A DNA stretch of 64,000 bases from NCBI RefSeq assembly GCF_029688735.1, contig NZ_JARULD010000006.1, positions 1 to 64,000 on the forward strand. The letters run 5' to 3'. This DNA comes from Qipengyuania flavescens. GTDB lineage: Bacteria; Pseudomonadota; Alphaproteobacteria; Sphingomonadales; Sphingomonadaceae. Every line of letters begins with the position of its first letter. Positions within the stretch are counted from its first letter, which is position 1. The notes under the pieces are model-generated. The model saw nothing but the letters and a program-made list of their open reading frames with translations. It made no database searches and had not been told where the DNA came from. A program made the translations under genes and the position numbers. Of this stretch, positions 46,143 through 54,790 are shown piece by piece.

Positions 46143-46835
46143 ATGAATGAGGATTACCTACCCTTGAACAACAATCGCAATAACCGTCGTCGCGGTCGCA
46201 ACAACCGTAACCAGGGCGGCGGCAACTCGGCCAACCGGATCGACAGTCGCGCGCGGGGCAATGCGCCCCAGCTGCTCGACAAGTACAAGAAGCTTGCCCA
46301 GGACGCCCAGCACAATGGCGACCGCGTGCAGGCGGAATATTACCTCCAGTTCGCCGACCACTATTTCCGCGTGATCGCCGACAACAAGGCACGGCAGGAC
46401 GAGCAGAAGGCCAAGCGCCAGGACGATCGCGGCCAGAACCAGTCGGACGACGACGATGGCGACGACAATGACGATCGCCGCGACAACAACCGCCGCCAGC
46501 GCTCGCGTCGTGACGATCACGACGAGGGCGGCCGGAAGGATCGCGGGGACAAGGCCCCCAAGCGCTCGCGCAAGAAGGACGCCGAGGACGACACCAACTC
46601 CTACGAGCCTGACGAGAATCCCTTCGTTCGCCGCGACGCCGAGGACGATCAGCCCAAGAAGCGCCGGGCTCCGCGCAAGGCCAAGAAGAGCGAAGAAGGC
46701 CAGGCCGGTAGCGAAGGCGAGATCGACGCGACCGTGCTGCCGCCCTCGATCAGCGCCGCCGACGAAGGCGAGGCCAAGCCCGCGCCGCGCCGTCGCCGCA
46801 AGAAAGATGCCGACGAAGAGGCCAACGCCGCCTGA
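46143..46835 (+). CDS. DUF4167 protein
   Basis: This 230-residue protein has an Asn/Arg-rich N-terminus (NNNRNNRRRGRNNR), the conserved helical DUF4167 core (NAPQLLDKYKKLAQDAQ and EYYLQFADHYFRVIADN) and a long, disordered acidic/basic tail rich in Asp, Lys and Arg. The family is restricted to alphaproteobacteria; the basic ends suggest RNA or ribosome contact, but function is unknown. ATG 46143 is chosen as matching family starts; 46074 would add a basic leader. The 217 bases upstream show only a short CTGGCC hairpin at 45957. Confidence 0.82.
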   Translation: MNEDYLPLNNNRNNRRRGRNNRNQGGGNSANRIDSRARGNAPQLLDKYKKLAQDAQHNGDRVQAEYYLQFADHYFRVIADNKARQDEQKAKRQDDRGQNQSDDDDGDDNDDRRDNNRRQRSRRDDHDEGGRKDRGDKAPKRSRKKDAEDDTNSYEPDENPFVRRDAEDDQPKKRRAPRKAKKSEEGQAGSEGEIDATVLPPSISAADEGEAKPAPRRRRKKDADEEANAA

Positions 46836-46876
46836 TCGCGCTTGATCGGCGGGACCGATGGAATAGGGCGAGACCG

Positions 46877-48454
46877 ATGGATTCGCTTCTCGGTTTTGCC
46901 CGCCGTCATCCCAACGTGACGCTGCTGCTGCTCGGCGCGCTGGCCGCGCTCGGCTACCCGCCGCTCGGCCTGTGGCCCATCGCGATTGCCGCTATGGGCG
47001 CTTTCGCTCTCATGGTGGCCGACAGTCCGAGCGTGGGCATCGCTGCCAAGCGCGGCTGGCTGTTCGGCGTCGCGCATTTCACCGTTACCAACAACTGGAT
47101 CGCGACGGCTTTTACCTATCAGGCGGAAATGCCGCCCGCGCTCGGGTGGCTCGCGGTGCCGCTGCTGTCACTCTACCTCGCGGTCTATCCTGCGATCGCC
47201 GCGGGTCTGACGAAGGCGCTGGTCCGCAGAGGTTCGGGTCCCGCCTTCGCGCTGGCATTGGGTGGCAGCTGGATCCTCGGCGAATGGCTGCGCAGCTGGG
47301 TTTTCACCGGCTATTCCTGGGGGCCGTTCTCGCTTGCACTGATGGGGCCGTGGGACCGCCCAGGAATTGGCGCGCTGTTGCCCTTCGCGGGGACTTATGC
47401 CCTCTCGGGCATGGCGGTCTGCGCTGCCGCGCTGCTGGCAATGCTGGTGGTTGCGAAGCGCTGGGTCCCGCTCGCCGTGGCAGCTGCGGTGATGGTCGCA
47501 GGCATGTATCTGCCTGCCGGTGCGAGCCGCGAGGGCTATCTCCCTCTGACGCTCGTCCAGCCAAATTTGCGGCAGGAAGAGATCGACGACGCATCGAAAT
47601 ACGAAAGCCAGTTCCAGACCATCGCCGGTCTCAGCACGCCGCAGCGACCGGTCAGCAAGCGGCTTGTCCTGTGGCCCGAAAGCGGCGTGCCGGACTATCT
47701 GCGCGACGGCTATCCGCAGCGCTATTACGACCGCATGACTGCGGGAGCGAACCCGGTTTTCGCCCGGTCTCGCATTGGAAGCACCATCGGCGAGGGTTCG
47801 CTTTTGCTGACCGGCGCGCAAGATCTCGAACTCGAGGAGGTGGGCGGCCTGCGGCGGGCCACCGGTGCCTACAATGTAGTTCTCGCGATCGACGGACAGG
47901 GCGAAATCCTCGACAGCGCTGCCAAATCGCACCTCGTGCCCTATGGCGAATATCTTCCCATGCGCGCCTTGCTGGAGCCTCTCGGTGCGAGCCGGTTGGT
48001 TGCAGGTACGATCGACTTCCTGCCGGGGCCCGGGCCGCAGAGTCTGGATCTCGGCAGCTACGGCAAGGCAGGTATCCAGATCTGCTACGAGATCGTCTTT
48101 TCGGGCGAAGTGACCGATCGCGACAACCGGCCCGACTATATCTTCAACCCGTCGAACGACGGATGGTTCGGCGCCTGGGGCCCGCCCCAGCATCTCGGCC
48201 AGGCGCGGATGCGTGCGGCGGAGGAGGGGCTGCCCGTGCTCCGCTCCACCACCACCGGGATCAGCGCGGTGATCGACGCGCGCGGGGTGGTGCGCGAGCA
48301 TATCGGGCGCAATATCGCGGCGCGGGTCGATACGCTGGTGCCGCCCGCGCACGAGCCAACCTGGTTTGCGCAGCTCGGCCATTGGCTGACTCTTGTATGG
48401 GGGCTGCTGCTGTGTGCCGGATCGCTGGTTGTAATGCGGCACCGGCGCGGCTAG
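46877..48454 (+). CDS. lnt: apolipoprotein N-acyltransferase
   Basis: The 525-residue protein N-acylates lipoproteins in the inner membrane. It has six to seven N-terminal transmembrane helices and a nitrilase-like periplasmic domain with the catalytic triad Glu268 (WPESG), Lys350 (KSHLVPYGEY) and Cys403 (ICYEIVF). A final transmembrane helix closes the protein. The many lipoproteins in this window are its natural substrates. It lies upstream of metK with a 48-base gap. Confidence 0.95.
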   Translation: MDSLLGFARRHPNVTLLLLGALAALGYPPLGLWPIAIAAMGAFALMVADSPSVGIAAKRGWLFGVAHFTVTNNWIATAFTYQAEMPPALGWLAVPLLSLYLAVYPAIAAGLTKALVRRGSGPAFALALGGSWILGEWLRSWVFTGYSWGPFSLALMGPWDRPGIGALLPFAGTYALSGMAVCAAALLAMLVVAKRWVPLAVAAAVMVAGMYLPAGASREGYLPLTLVQPNLRQEEIDDASKYESQFQTIAGLSTPQRPVSKRLVLWPESGVPDYLRDGYPQRYYDRMTAGANPVFARSRIGSTIGEGSLLLTGAQDLELEEVGGLRRATGAYNVVLAIDGQGEILDSAAKSHLVPYGEYLPMRALLEPLGASRLVAGTIDFLPGPGPQSLDLGSYGKAGIQICYEIVFSGEVTDRDNRPDYIFNPSNDGWFGAWGPPQHLGQARMRAAEEGLPVLRSTTTGISAVIDARGVVREHIGRNIAARVDTLVPPAHEPTWFAQLGHWLTLVWGLLLCAGSLVVMRHRRG

Positions 48455-48468
48455 GTCGACGCAAGCAC

Positions 48469-48484
48469 ATAAAGACATCTTTAT
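48469..48484. promoter_or_regulatory. metK: palindromic operator candidate before metK
   Basis: ATAAAGACATCTTTAT has 7-base perfect inverted arms (ATAAAGA/TCTTTAT) around CA, 18 bases before the metK start. Such ATAAAGA-TCTTTAT palindromes occur before methionine-cycle genes in alphaproteobacteria and fit a SAM/SAH-responsive ArsR-type (SahR or SamR) repressor. The match to a named regulator is from memory. Confidence 0.5.
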
Positions 48485-48502
48485 ATCGGGACGATCGGCT
48501 GC

Positions 48503-49741
48503 ATGCGTAAAAGTTATCTCTTTACTTCTGAAAGCGTTTCGGAAGGCCATCCCGACAAGGTTTCCGACCAGATTTCCGACGCCATCGTCGATCTCATGCT
48601 CGGCAAGGATCCCGAAGCGCGCGTGGCTTGCGAAACGATGACGACGACCCAGCGCGTGATCCTGTCCGGCGAAATTCGCTGCGCTCCGATGTATGACAAC
48701 AACAATCCCGACTGGGCCGACAATGGCGGCTGGGCTCCCGGCGCGAAGGACGAGATCGAGCAGGCGGTGCGCCAGACCGTCCGCGAGATCGGCTACGAGC
48801 AGGACGGGTTTCACTGGAAGACCCTGACCTTCGAAAACCACCTCCACGGCCAGTCTTCGGAGATCGCCCAAGGCGTCGATTCCAGCGGCAATAAAGACGA
48901 AGGCGCGGGCGACCAGGGCATCATGTTCGGCTTCGCCTGCGACGAAACGCCCGATCTCATGCCGGCGACGCTCGACTACAGCCACAAGATCCTCGAACGG
49001 CTCGCAGCCGACCGCAAGAGCGGCGCAGCGCCCTTCCTCGAACCCGATGCCAAAAGCCAGCTTTCGCTGCGCTATGAAAACGGAAAGCCGGTCGCCTGCA
49101 CCGCCATCGTCGTCTCGACGCAGCACGGCAAGGGCTATCACGAGGGCGAGAAAGAGGCCGAGCTCAAGGCCTATGTCCAGAAGGTCGTCACCGAGATCCT
49201 GCCCGAGGGCTGGATTTCCGGCGATACGGAATGGCACATCAACCCCACCGGCGCCTTCGAGATCGGCGGCCCCGATGGCGACGCAGGCCTGACAGGCCGC
49301 AAGATCATCGTCGATACCTATGGCGGCGCGGCTCCGCATGGTGGCGGCGCCTTCAGCGGCAAGGACCCGACCAAGGTCGACCGCTCGGCCGCCTATATCA
49401 CGCGCTATCTGGCCAAGAACATCGTCGCCGCCGGCCTCGCCACGCGCTGCACGATCCAGCTCAGCTATGCGATCGGCGTGTCGAAGCCGCTATCGCTCTA
49501 TGTCGACACTCATGGCACTGCTGCCGATGGCGTGTCCGACGAAGCTCTCGAGAACGCGATCCGGGGAATCGAAAAGCTCGGTGGCCTGACCCCGCGCGGC
49601 ATTCGCACGCATTTGGGTCTCAACAAGCCGATCTATCGCGAAAGCGCAGCCTACGGCCACTTTGGGCGGCAGGCCGATGGCGACCGTTTCCCGTGGGAGC
49701 GCACCGATCTGGTCGAGGATCTGAAGGCAGCGCTAGGCTGA
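48503..49741 (+). CDS. metK: S-adenosylmethionine synthase
   Basis: The 412-residue enzyme makes SAM from methionine and ATP. The ATP motifs GHPDK (residues 16-20), [10 protein letters not shown] and [16 protein letters not shown] are intact, with the mobile loop between them. It is slightly longer than the enterobacterial form because of an alphaproteobacterial insert around residues 60-110. A palindromic site precedes it, and no SAM riboswitch fold was recognised in the 48-base leader. Confidence 0.96.
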   Translation: MRKSYLFTSESVSEGHPDKVSDQISDAIVDLMLGKDPEARVACETMTTTQRVILSGEIRCAPMYDNNNPDWADNGGWAPGAKDEIEQAVRQTVREIGYEQDGFHWKTLTFENHLHGQSSEIAQGVDSSGNKDEGAGDQGIMFGFACDETPDLMPATLDYSHKILERLAADRKSGAAPFLEPDAKSQLSLRYENGKPVACTAIVVSTQHGKGYHEGEKEAELKAYVQKVVTEILPEGWISGDTEWHINPTGAFEIGGPDGDAGLTGRKIIVDTYGGAAPHGGGAFSGKDPTKVDRSAAYITRYLAKNIVAAGLATRCTIQLSYAIGVSKPLSLYVDTHGTAADGVSDEALENAIRGIEKLGGLTPRGIRTHLGLNKPIYRESAAYGHFGRQADGDRFPWERTDLVEDLKAALG

Positions 49742-49742
49742 G

Positions 49743-50885
49743 CTAGACGTCGTGCTGTCCCTTACGTGGACTCGGCGCGTCTAGGGCCAGTTCGGCCTCG
49801 GAGAAGGTGAAGGGGCTGCGCACGCCCGGGATGCCGCCGAGCTCGATCTGCATCTGCCGCGCCTGCACCTGCGGGTCGGCGAAGACCGCATCGATGGCGT
49901 TGATCGGGCCAGCCGGAATGCCATCCTCCGCGCAATCGCTCAGCAATTCGGCGCTCTCCCACTTGGCCGTTTCCGTGGCGATGATCTCGTCGAGTTCCGC
50001 GCGATTGCCGAGCCGGGCCTCGTTCGTTGCGAAACGCACGTCGCCCAGCAGGTCGTCCCGCCCGAGCAGGGTGAGCAGCTTGCGGAACAGGCCGTCGTTC
50101 GCCGGCGCGAGCACGACCTCGCCGTCGGCGGTCGGGAAGACGCCGTAGGCGCTCACCTGCGCATGTTCATTGCCCATGCGCGGCGGGTTTTCCCCGGTGC
50201 TGAGGAAATGCGTCGCCTGACTGGCAAGCAAGCCGACCGAACAATCGAGCAGGGCCATGTCGACATGCTGGCCGCGCCCCGTCCGCTCCCGCATGGCGAG
50301 GGCAGCCTGAATGCCGATCACCGAATAAAGGCCACAAGTCAGGTCCGAGATCGAGATTCCCATTTTCATCGGCTGGCCCTGCGGTTCCCCGGTCAACGCC
50401 ATGAAGCCGGCCATCGCCTGAATGACGAAATCGTAGCCCGCTTCGTGCGCGCGCGGGCCAGTCTGGCCGAACCCGGTAATGGAGCAGTAGACCAGCCGCG
50501 GATTGGCCTTCGCCAGCTTATCGTAATCGAGCCCGAATTTGGCCAGCGCGCCGGTCTTGAAATTTTCCAGCACCACGTCGGCGCTGCCTGCCAATTCCCT
50601 CACTCGATCGAGATCGCTCTCGTCACGAAAGTCCGCAACGATGCTACGCTTGCCGCGATTGGTCGCATGATAATAGGCCGCTTCGCGATCGCCATTCTCC
50701 CGCTCGATCCACGGCGGCCCCCATTTGCGGGTGCCATCGCCATCGGGACTTTCCACCTTGATGACGTCCGCGCCGAGATCGGCGAGGACCTGCCCGGCCC
50801 AAGGCCCTGCCAGCACGCGGGCGAGTTCGAGGACCTTCAGCCCGGCGAGCGGAGCCTTCGGATTGCGCGGGGTATCGAGCCACAT
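49743..50885 (-). CDS. class III (CaiB/BaiF) CoA-transferase
   Basis: The 380-residue protein has the family III fold: LAGLKVLELARVLAGPWAGQVLADLGADVIKVE at the N-terminus (given in part), and the catalytic aspartate in AGYDFVIQAMAGFM around residue 150. It moves CoA between a carboxylic acid pair; the substrates are unknown. It is the first of several CoA-related genes on this strand. Confidence 0.88.
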   Translation of the reverse strand: MWLDTPRNPKAPLAGLKVLELARVLAGPWAGQVLADLGADVIKVESPDGDGTRKWGPPWIERENGDREAAYYHATNRGKRSIVADFRDESDLDRVRELAGSADVVLENFKTGALAKFGLDYDKLAKANPRLVYCSITGFGQTGPRAHEAGYDFVIQAMAGFMALTGEPQGQPMKMGISISDLTCGLYSVIGIQAALAMRERTGRGQHVDMALLDCSVGLLASQATHFLSTGENPPRMGNEHAQVSAYGVFPTADGEVVLAPANDGLFRKLLTLLGRDDLLGDVRFATNEARLGNRAELDEIIATETAKWESAELLSDCAEDGIPAGPINAIDAVFADPQVQARQMQIELGGIPGVRSPFTFSEAELALDAPSPRKGQHDV

Positions 50886-50921
50886 GGGCGTCCCGTGCGG
50901 GGCTGTGCGCGCCCGGTCAAG

Positions 50922-52061
50922 TCACTCCATGCCGACGCTGGCAGCGAGCGAGCCGACAGCATCGAGAAACTCCTCGCGGAAATCCTGCACCACCTGTCTG
51001 CTCGACCGCACCTGCTCGACGAGGCCGACCCCCTGTCCGACGAAATAGCTGACGAGCTCTCGGGCTTCCGCGTTGCCCGCTGCCGCCTCGCGTTCGATGC
51101 GGGCGAAGGCGGGTTCGGATACCATGCCCATGAGCGGCATCGGCAGCGTGCCGGGGCCGTCGTTCGCGTCCCAGGCATCGTGCCATGCGGACTTGAGCTG
51201 GCGCGCGGGCTTGCCGGTGCGGCTGCGCGAGCGGACCGTATCGCGGCTGCGCGCGGCGACCATCTTGTCGCGGAAGGCCTCGCTGGTTTCCGCTTCCGGC
51301 GTCGCCAGCCAGACCGAACCGGTCCACGCGCCCTGCGCGCCCGCCGCCATCATCCCGGCCATCTGCCCCCCGGTCATGATGCCGCCAGCCGCCAGCACCG
51401 GGATGTTATGGCCGGCCCGTGACAGCGCGCGGACCACTTCGGGGATCAGCACCAGCGTCGATACTTCGCCGCAATGGCCGCCGGCCTCGCCGCCTTGCGC
51501 AACAATGATATCGACGCCTGCCTCGGCTTGCCGGATCGCATGCTCTTTGGCACCTACCAACGCCGCGACCGGCACGCCCCGCGCCTTGCCTTCCTCGATC
51601 ATCGCGGGCGGGGCGATGCCGAGAGCGTTGGCGATGAGTTTGATCGGGTGGCGGAATGCGACTTCCATCAGCGCCAGGCCGTTCTCGGGCGTGATCCCCA
51701 TCCGCTCCTTCAGGATCGGCATCTCGGCCTCGGGCGCGATGCCGTATTGGCCGAGCATCTCGTTGACGAAGCCCTGGTAGGACGGATCGATCGCCGCAGC
51801 GCGGCTCTTGTTGTCGGCCAGCTCGCGCACGCTGGCATCGACGACCTCCGGCACCAGCACATCGACGCCGTAAGGGGCGCCATCGACATGCGCGTCGATC
51901 CAGGCGAGTTCTTCCTCCAGCTGGTCTGGGCTGAAGCGCGTCGCTCCGAACACGCCGAACCCGCCCGCCTTGCTGACCGCCGCCACCACATCGCGGCAGT
52001 GGCTGAACGCAAATAGCGGAAACTCCGCCCCGGTCATTTCGCACGCGCGGTTCATCGGCAT
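50922..52061 (-). CDS. nitronate monooxygenase-family flavoprotein
   Basis: The 379-residue TIM-barrel FMN enzyme resembles 2-nitropropane dioxygenase. It has the SKAGGFGVFGAT opening, the AQGGEAGGHCGEVSTLVLIPEV segment with a conserved His near residue 195 (split: GGEAGGH), and VLAAGGIMTGGQMA for the phosphate. True substrates of this subgroup vary, including trans-2-enoyl-type FabK relatives. ATG 52061 or 52055 may start. The context is acyl/ketone metabolism, which leaves the assignment at family level. Confidence 0.82.
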   Translation of the reverse strand: MPMNRACEMTGAEFPLFAFSHCRDVVAAVSKAGGFGVFGATRFSPDQLEEELAWIDAHVDGAPYGVDVLVPEVVDASVRELADNKSRAAAIDPSYQGFVNEMLGQYGIAPEAEMPILKERMGITPENGLALMEVAFRHPIKLIANALGIAPPAMIEEGKARGVPVAALVGAKEHAIRQAEAGVDIIVAQGGEAGGHCGEVSTLVLIPEVVRALSRAGHNIPVLAAGGIMTGGQMAGMMAAGAQGAWTGSVWLATPEAETSEAFRDKMVAARSRDTVRSRSRTGKPARQLKSAWHDAWDANDGPGTLPMPLMGMVSEPAFARIEREAAAGNAEARELVSYFVGQGVGLVEQVRSSRQVVQDFREEFLDAVGSLAASVGME

Positions 52062-52128
52062 CTGTTCTCTCCCAATTTCTCGGGACAGAGAGTGCGAGAT
52101 CGGGCCGAGGCTGGCAAGTCCCGTTGCG

Positions 52129-52785
52129 TTACGAAACGTATTCAGCAGTCGTCTTCGCCGCGACTTCGTCTGCCGTTACGCCCGGTGCGAGCTCGATCAG
52201 CTTGAAGGGGCTATCGTGATCAGGACGCTGGAACACGGCGAGATTGGTCACGATCATGTCGACCACGTTAGTGCCGGTCAGGGGCAGGGTGCATTCGGGA
52301 ATGAACTTCGGGCTGCCGTCCTTGGCGATGTGGTCCATCACCACAATGATCTTCTTCACCCCGGCAACGAGGTCCATCGCGCCGCCCATACCCTTGATCA
52401 TCTTGCCCGGTATCATCCAGTTGGCGATATCGCCGTTCTGGGCCACTTCCATCGCGCCGAGCACGGTGAGGTCGATGTGGCCGCCGCGGATCATGGCGAA
52501 GCTCGCCGCACTGTCGAAATAGGCGCTGTGGTCTAGTTCGCTGATGGTCTGCTTGCCGGCGTTGATGAGATCGGCGTCTTCCTCGCCCTCGTAAGGGAAG
52601 GGGCCGATGCCGAGCATGCCGTTCTCGCTCTGCAGCGTGACATGCATGCCATCGGGAATGTGGTTGGCGACCAGCGTCGGAATGCCGATGCCGAGATTGA
52701 CGTAATAGCCGTCTTCCAGCTCCTGCGCGGCGCGGGCCGCCATCTGGTTGCGGTCCCAGCCGATCTTTTCTGCGGTCTCGCTCAT
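52129..52785 (-). CDS. scoB: 3-oxoacid CoA-transferase subunit B
   Basis: The 218-residue beta subunit transfers CoA from succinyl-CoA to acetoacetate. The catalytic glutamate is in [12 protein letters not shown], and the [15 protein letters not shown] phosphate-binding strand precedes it. ATG 52785. Its alpha subunit scoA is not directly adjacent: a phosphatase gene lies between them. Confidence 0.93.
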   Translation of the reverse strand: MSETAEKIGWDRNQMAARAAQELEDGYYVNLGIGIPTLVANHIPDGMHVTLQSENGMLGIGPFPYEGEEDADLINAGKQTISELDHSAYFDSAASFAMIRGGHIDLTVLGAMEVAQNGDIANWMIPGKMIKGMGGAMDLVAGVKKIIVVMDHIAKDGSPKFIPECTLPLTGTNVVDMIVTNLAVFQRPDHDSPFKLIELAPGVTADEVAAKTTAEYVS

Positions 52786-52787
52786 GC

Positions 52788-53735
52788 TTATTCGCTTTCG
52801 TTCATGATATTCGGTGCGCTGGACGCGTCGGAAGGCATCCAGCGGGTTTCCGGTGGGAAGACCTCGTCCAGCGAGCCTTTCTGCCATGCCCCGTAAACGG
52901 GGTTGGGCATGAGGAACCAGCCATTGCCCCAGAGCTGTGCGTATTCTCCGCGCGCGACCATGGCGCGGCGGGCCTGGATCGCATCCTCGTCGGCATTGAA
53001 GACGTCCGCGAAGTCGCCGAGATTGTCGCCTGCCAGCGCGATGACGCAGAACCGCTCGGCGATGGTCGCGCGGCGGCCGTCCTTGCGGCTGCCCATGGCG
53101 TCGTCGCCGCGCAGGAAGAGGTTGTCGAGATGGACGGCAGGTCCGGCGCCGACGGCCTCGATCGCGGCGGCGGTCCCGGCAGCATTCTCGCTGTTGCGGT
53201 TGGTATTGAAAATCACCGTGATCCCGGCTTCGCGCAGGCGGCGAAGGCCGGTGACGGCACCCGGCACCGGCGCGGCGATCCCGGCACCGCCGTCGGCCCA
53301 TTGCGCCCATTCCTCGGGCACGAAGGGCTTGCCGGAATAGGCCGCCCAATACTCGTAGCCATTGTTGAGCAGCACCGTCTCGTCGACATCGAAAACGGCG
53401 GCGAAGGGCTTCATCGTTCCGTCGGCAGCGACGCAGGACGGGGTGCCGATGCCGCCTTGTGCGTCCGGCAGGCCCATCGGCACCGATTGCGGGACCTTGC
53501 GCTGGCGGCTGACGGCGATCGCATAGTCGGCCAGCTGGCGCCATGTCTGGATCGAAGCACCGGCTGCTTCGCCCGAGGCATAGAGCCAGCGCATGCCGTC
53601 CGGCGCGGCGCGTTCTCCTGCCGGGAGAGAGGGCGTGACATCGGCCGCGACTTGCGGCGCGACCGGTTCCGCGACCGTCGTGGCGCAGGCGGGCAGCGCC
53701 AGTGCCGCGGCCGTGACGAGCAGGTTCCGCATCAT
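52788..53735 (-). CDS. HAD acid phosphatase lipoprotein, e(P4) type
   Basis: The 315-residue lipoprotein has a signal with lipobox LPAC (Cys17). The class IIIB HAD catalytic motif [10 protein letters not shown] is near residue 117, with TNRN as motif II and GDNLGDF as motif IV. This is the lipoprotein e(P4)/5'-nucleotidase type, usually anchored outside the cytoplasm and releasing phosphate from nucleotides. It overlaps scoA by four bases (ATGA at 53732-53735) and ends two bases before scoB starts, so it is inserted between the two subunits. Confidence 0.88.
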   Translation of the reverse strand: MMRNLLVTAAALALPACATTVAEPVAPQVAADVTPSLPAGERAAPDGMRWLYASGEAAGASIQTWRQLADYAIAVSRQRKVPQSVPMGLPDAQGGIGTPSCVAADGTMKPFAAVFDVDETVLLNNGYEYWAAYSGKPFVPEEWAQWADGGAGIAAPVPGAVTGLRRLREAGITVIFNTNRNSENAAGTAAAIEAVGAGPAVHLDNLFLRGDDAMGSRKDGRRATIAERFCVIALAGDNLGDFADVFNADEDAIQARRAMVARGEYAQLWGNGWFLMPNPVYGAWQKGSLDEVFPPETRWMPSDASSAPNIMNESE

Positions 53736-54454
53736 GCCGTCTCCCGCTCGCGCGTGGTGACGAATTCGATCTTCTTGTCGTAGGGCGCGCCCACGATCAT
53801 GCGCTGGACGTAGACGCCGGGCAAATGGATGCAGTCCGGATCGAGGCTGCCGGTCGGCACGATTTCTTCGACTTCGACGACGCAGGCCTTCCCGCAGGTC
53901 GCGGCGGGCAGGTTGAAGTTGCGCGCGGTCTTGCGGAAGACGAGGTTGCCGGTTTCGTCCGCCTTCCATGCCTTGACGATGGCGAGATCGGCGAAGATGC
54001 CGTGCTCGAGGATATATTCTTCCATCTGCCCGTCCCGGTTGGCGAATTCCTTCACCTCCTTGCCCTCGGCCACCTGCGTGCCGACGCCGGTCTTGGTGTA
54101 GAAGCCGGGGATGCCCGCACCGCCGGCGCGCATGCGTTCGGCGAGAGTGCCCTGGGGGCAGAATTCGACTTCCAGCTCGCCGGAGAGGAATTGCCGTTCG
54201 AACTCCTTGTTCTCTCCGACATAGCTGGAGATCATCTTCTTCACCTGCTGCGTGCGCAGCAGCATGCCGATGCCTTCGTTGTCGATGCCGGCATTGTTGC
54301 TGGCGAAAGTCAGGTTCTTCACGCCCGAATCGCGGATCGCCTCCAACAGGCGCTCGGGAATGCCGCAGAGGCCGAAACCCCCGCTGGCAATCAGCATGTC
54401 GTCCTTCAGAAGCCCGTCGAGGGCGGCGGCGGCGTCGGGGTAGAGCTTGTTCAT
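53732..54454 (-). CDS. scoA: 3-oxoacid CoA-transferase subunit A
   Basis: The 240-residue alpha subunit has the [19 protein letters not shown] opening and the CoA-binding [14 protein letters not shown] loop. Together with ScoB it converts acetoacetate to acetoacetyl-CoA. It starts at ATG 54454, and a 336-base non-coding region lies before it. The stop overlaps the phosphatase start. Confidence 0.93.
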   Translation of the reverse strand: MNKLYPDAAAALDGLLKDDMLIASGGFGLCGIPERLLEAIRDSGVKNLTFASNNAGIDNEGIGMLLRTQQVKKMISSYVGENKEFERQFLSGELEVEFCPQGTLAERMRAGGAGIPGFYTKTGVGTQVAEGKEVKEFANRDGQMEEYILEHGIFADLAIVKAWKADETGNLVFRKTARNFNLPAATCGKACVVEVEEIVPTGSLDPDCIHLPGVYVQRMIVGAPYDKKIEFVTTRERETA

Positions 54455-54499
54455 GGGCCGAGCGCTTAACCGCTTCGCTAAGCCCTGTCACCTCCATGC

Positions 54500-54690
54500 C
54501 GTAGGGTCGTCGATTGCGAGTAAGCTGACATTATAGGTTCGTTCGAGACGCCAGTTGCAATCCGCGCAACACAGCTTGTTCTTTTCGCATTTGCACAATC
54601 CGATGCTGCAGTGCACATAGAGCGTGCCTTTTAGGCATCCTCTCCCAAGACTTTCATAGCCCGGCTGGTTTTCCAGTCGGGCTTTTTTCT
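54500..54690 (+). ncRNA. candidate small RNA or attenuated leader upstream of the CDC48-like gene
   Basis: The 336-base gap 54455-54790 holds no supported gene. A strong intrinsic terminator (54658-54690) sits in its middle on the plus strand, with no upstream plus-strand gene for it to serve. A short GTTGC/GCAAC hairpin (54551-54567 region) and a GCC-TTTTA-GGC hairpin near 54626-54636 precede it, leaving an unpaired CU-rich stretch CCTCTCCC. This suggests either a small RNA or a terminated leader for the ATPase gene starting at 54791. The 5' end is a guess. Confidence 0.35.
54658..54690 (+). terminator. rho-independent terminator 100 bases before the CDC48-like gene
   Basis: AGCCCGGCTGG (54658-54668) pairs with CCAGTCGGGCT (54673-54683) around TTTT, with one G-T pair, and is followed by a T-run (54683-54688). 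It is a well-formed terminator reading rightwards. Confidence 0.8.
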
Positions 54691-54790
54691 GTCTGCTGCG
54701 GACCTCTCGCAGGGGCTCGTTCATTGCATCGAAGAGGTCCAGTTCCCAGCTAGGCCCGGTTACGACAATGGACGAAGGGAAATCGCCCAC

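Noticed and set aside
47168-49339. 723-residue open frame antisense to lnt and metK
   Set aside because: It lies opposite two well-identified genes and has no coherent domain; long antisense frames are expected at this GC content.
54488-54724. 78-codon minus-strand frame with a cysteine-rich part (CSIGLCKCEKNKLCCADC)
   Set aside because: It has no ribosome site, crosses the terminator hairpin, and matches no family I recognise. The cysteine spacing is noteworthy but not enough for a call.
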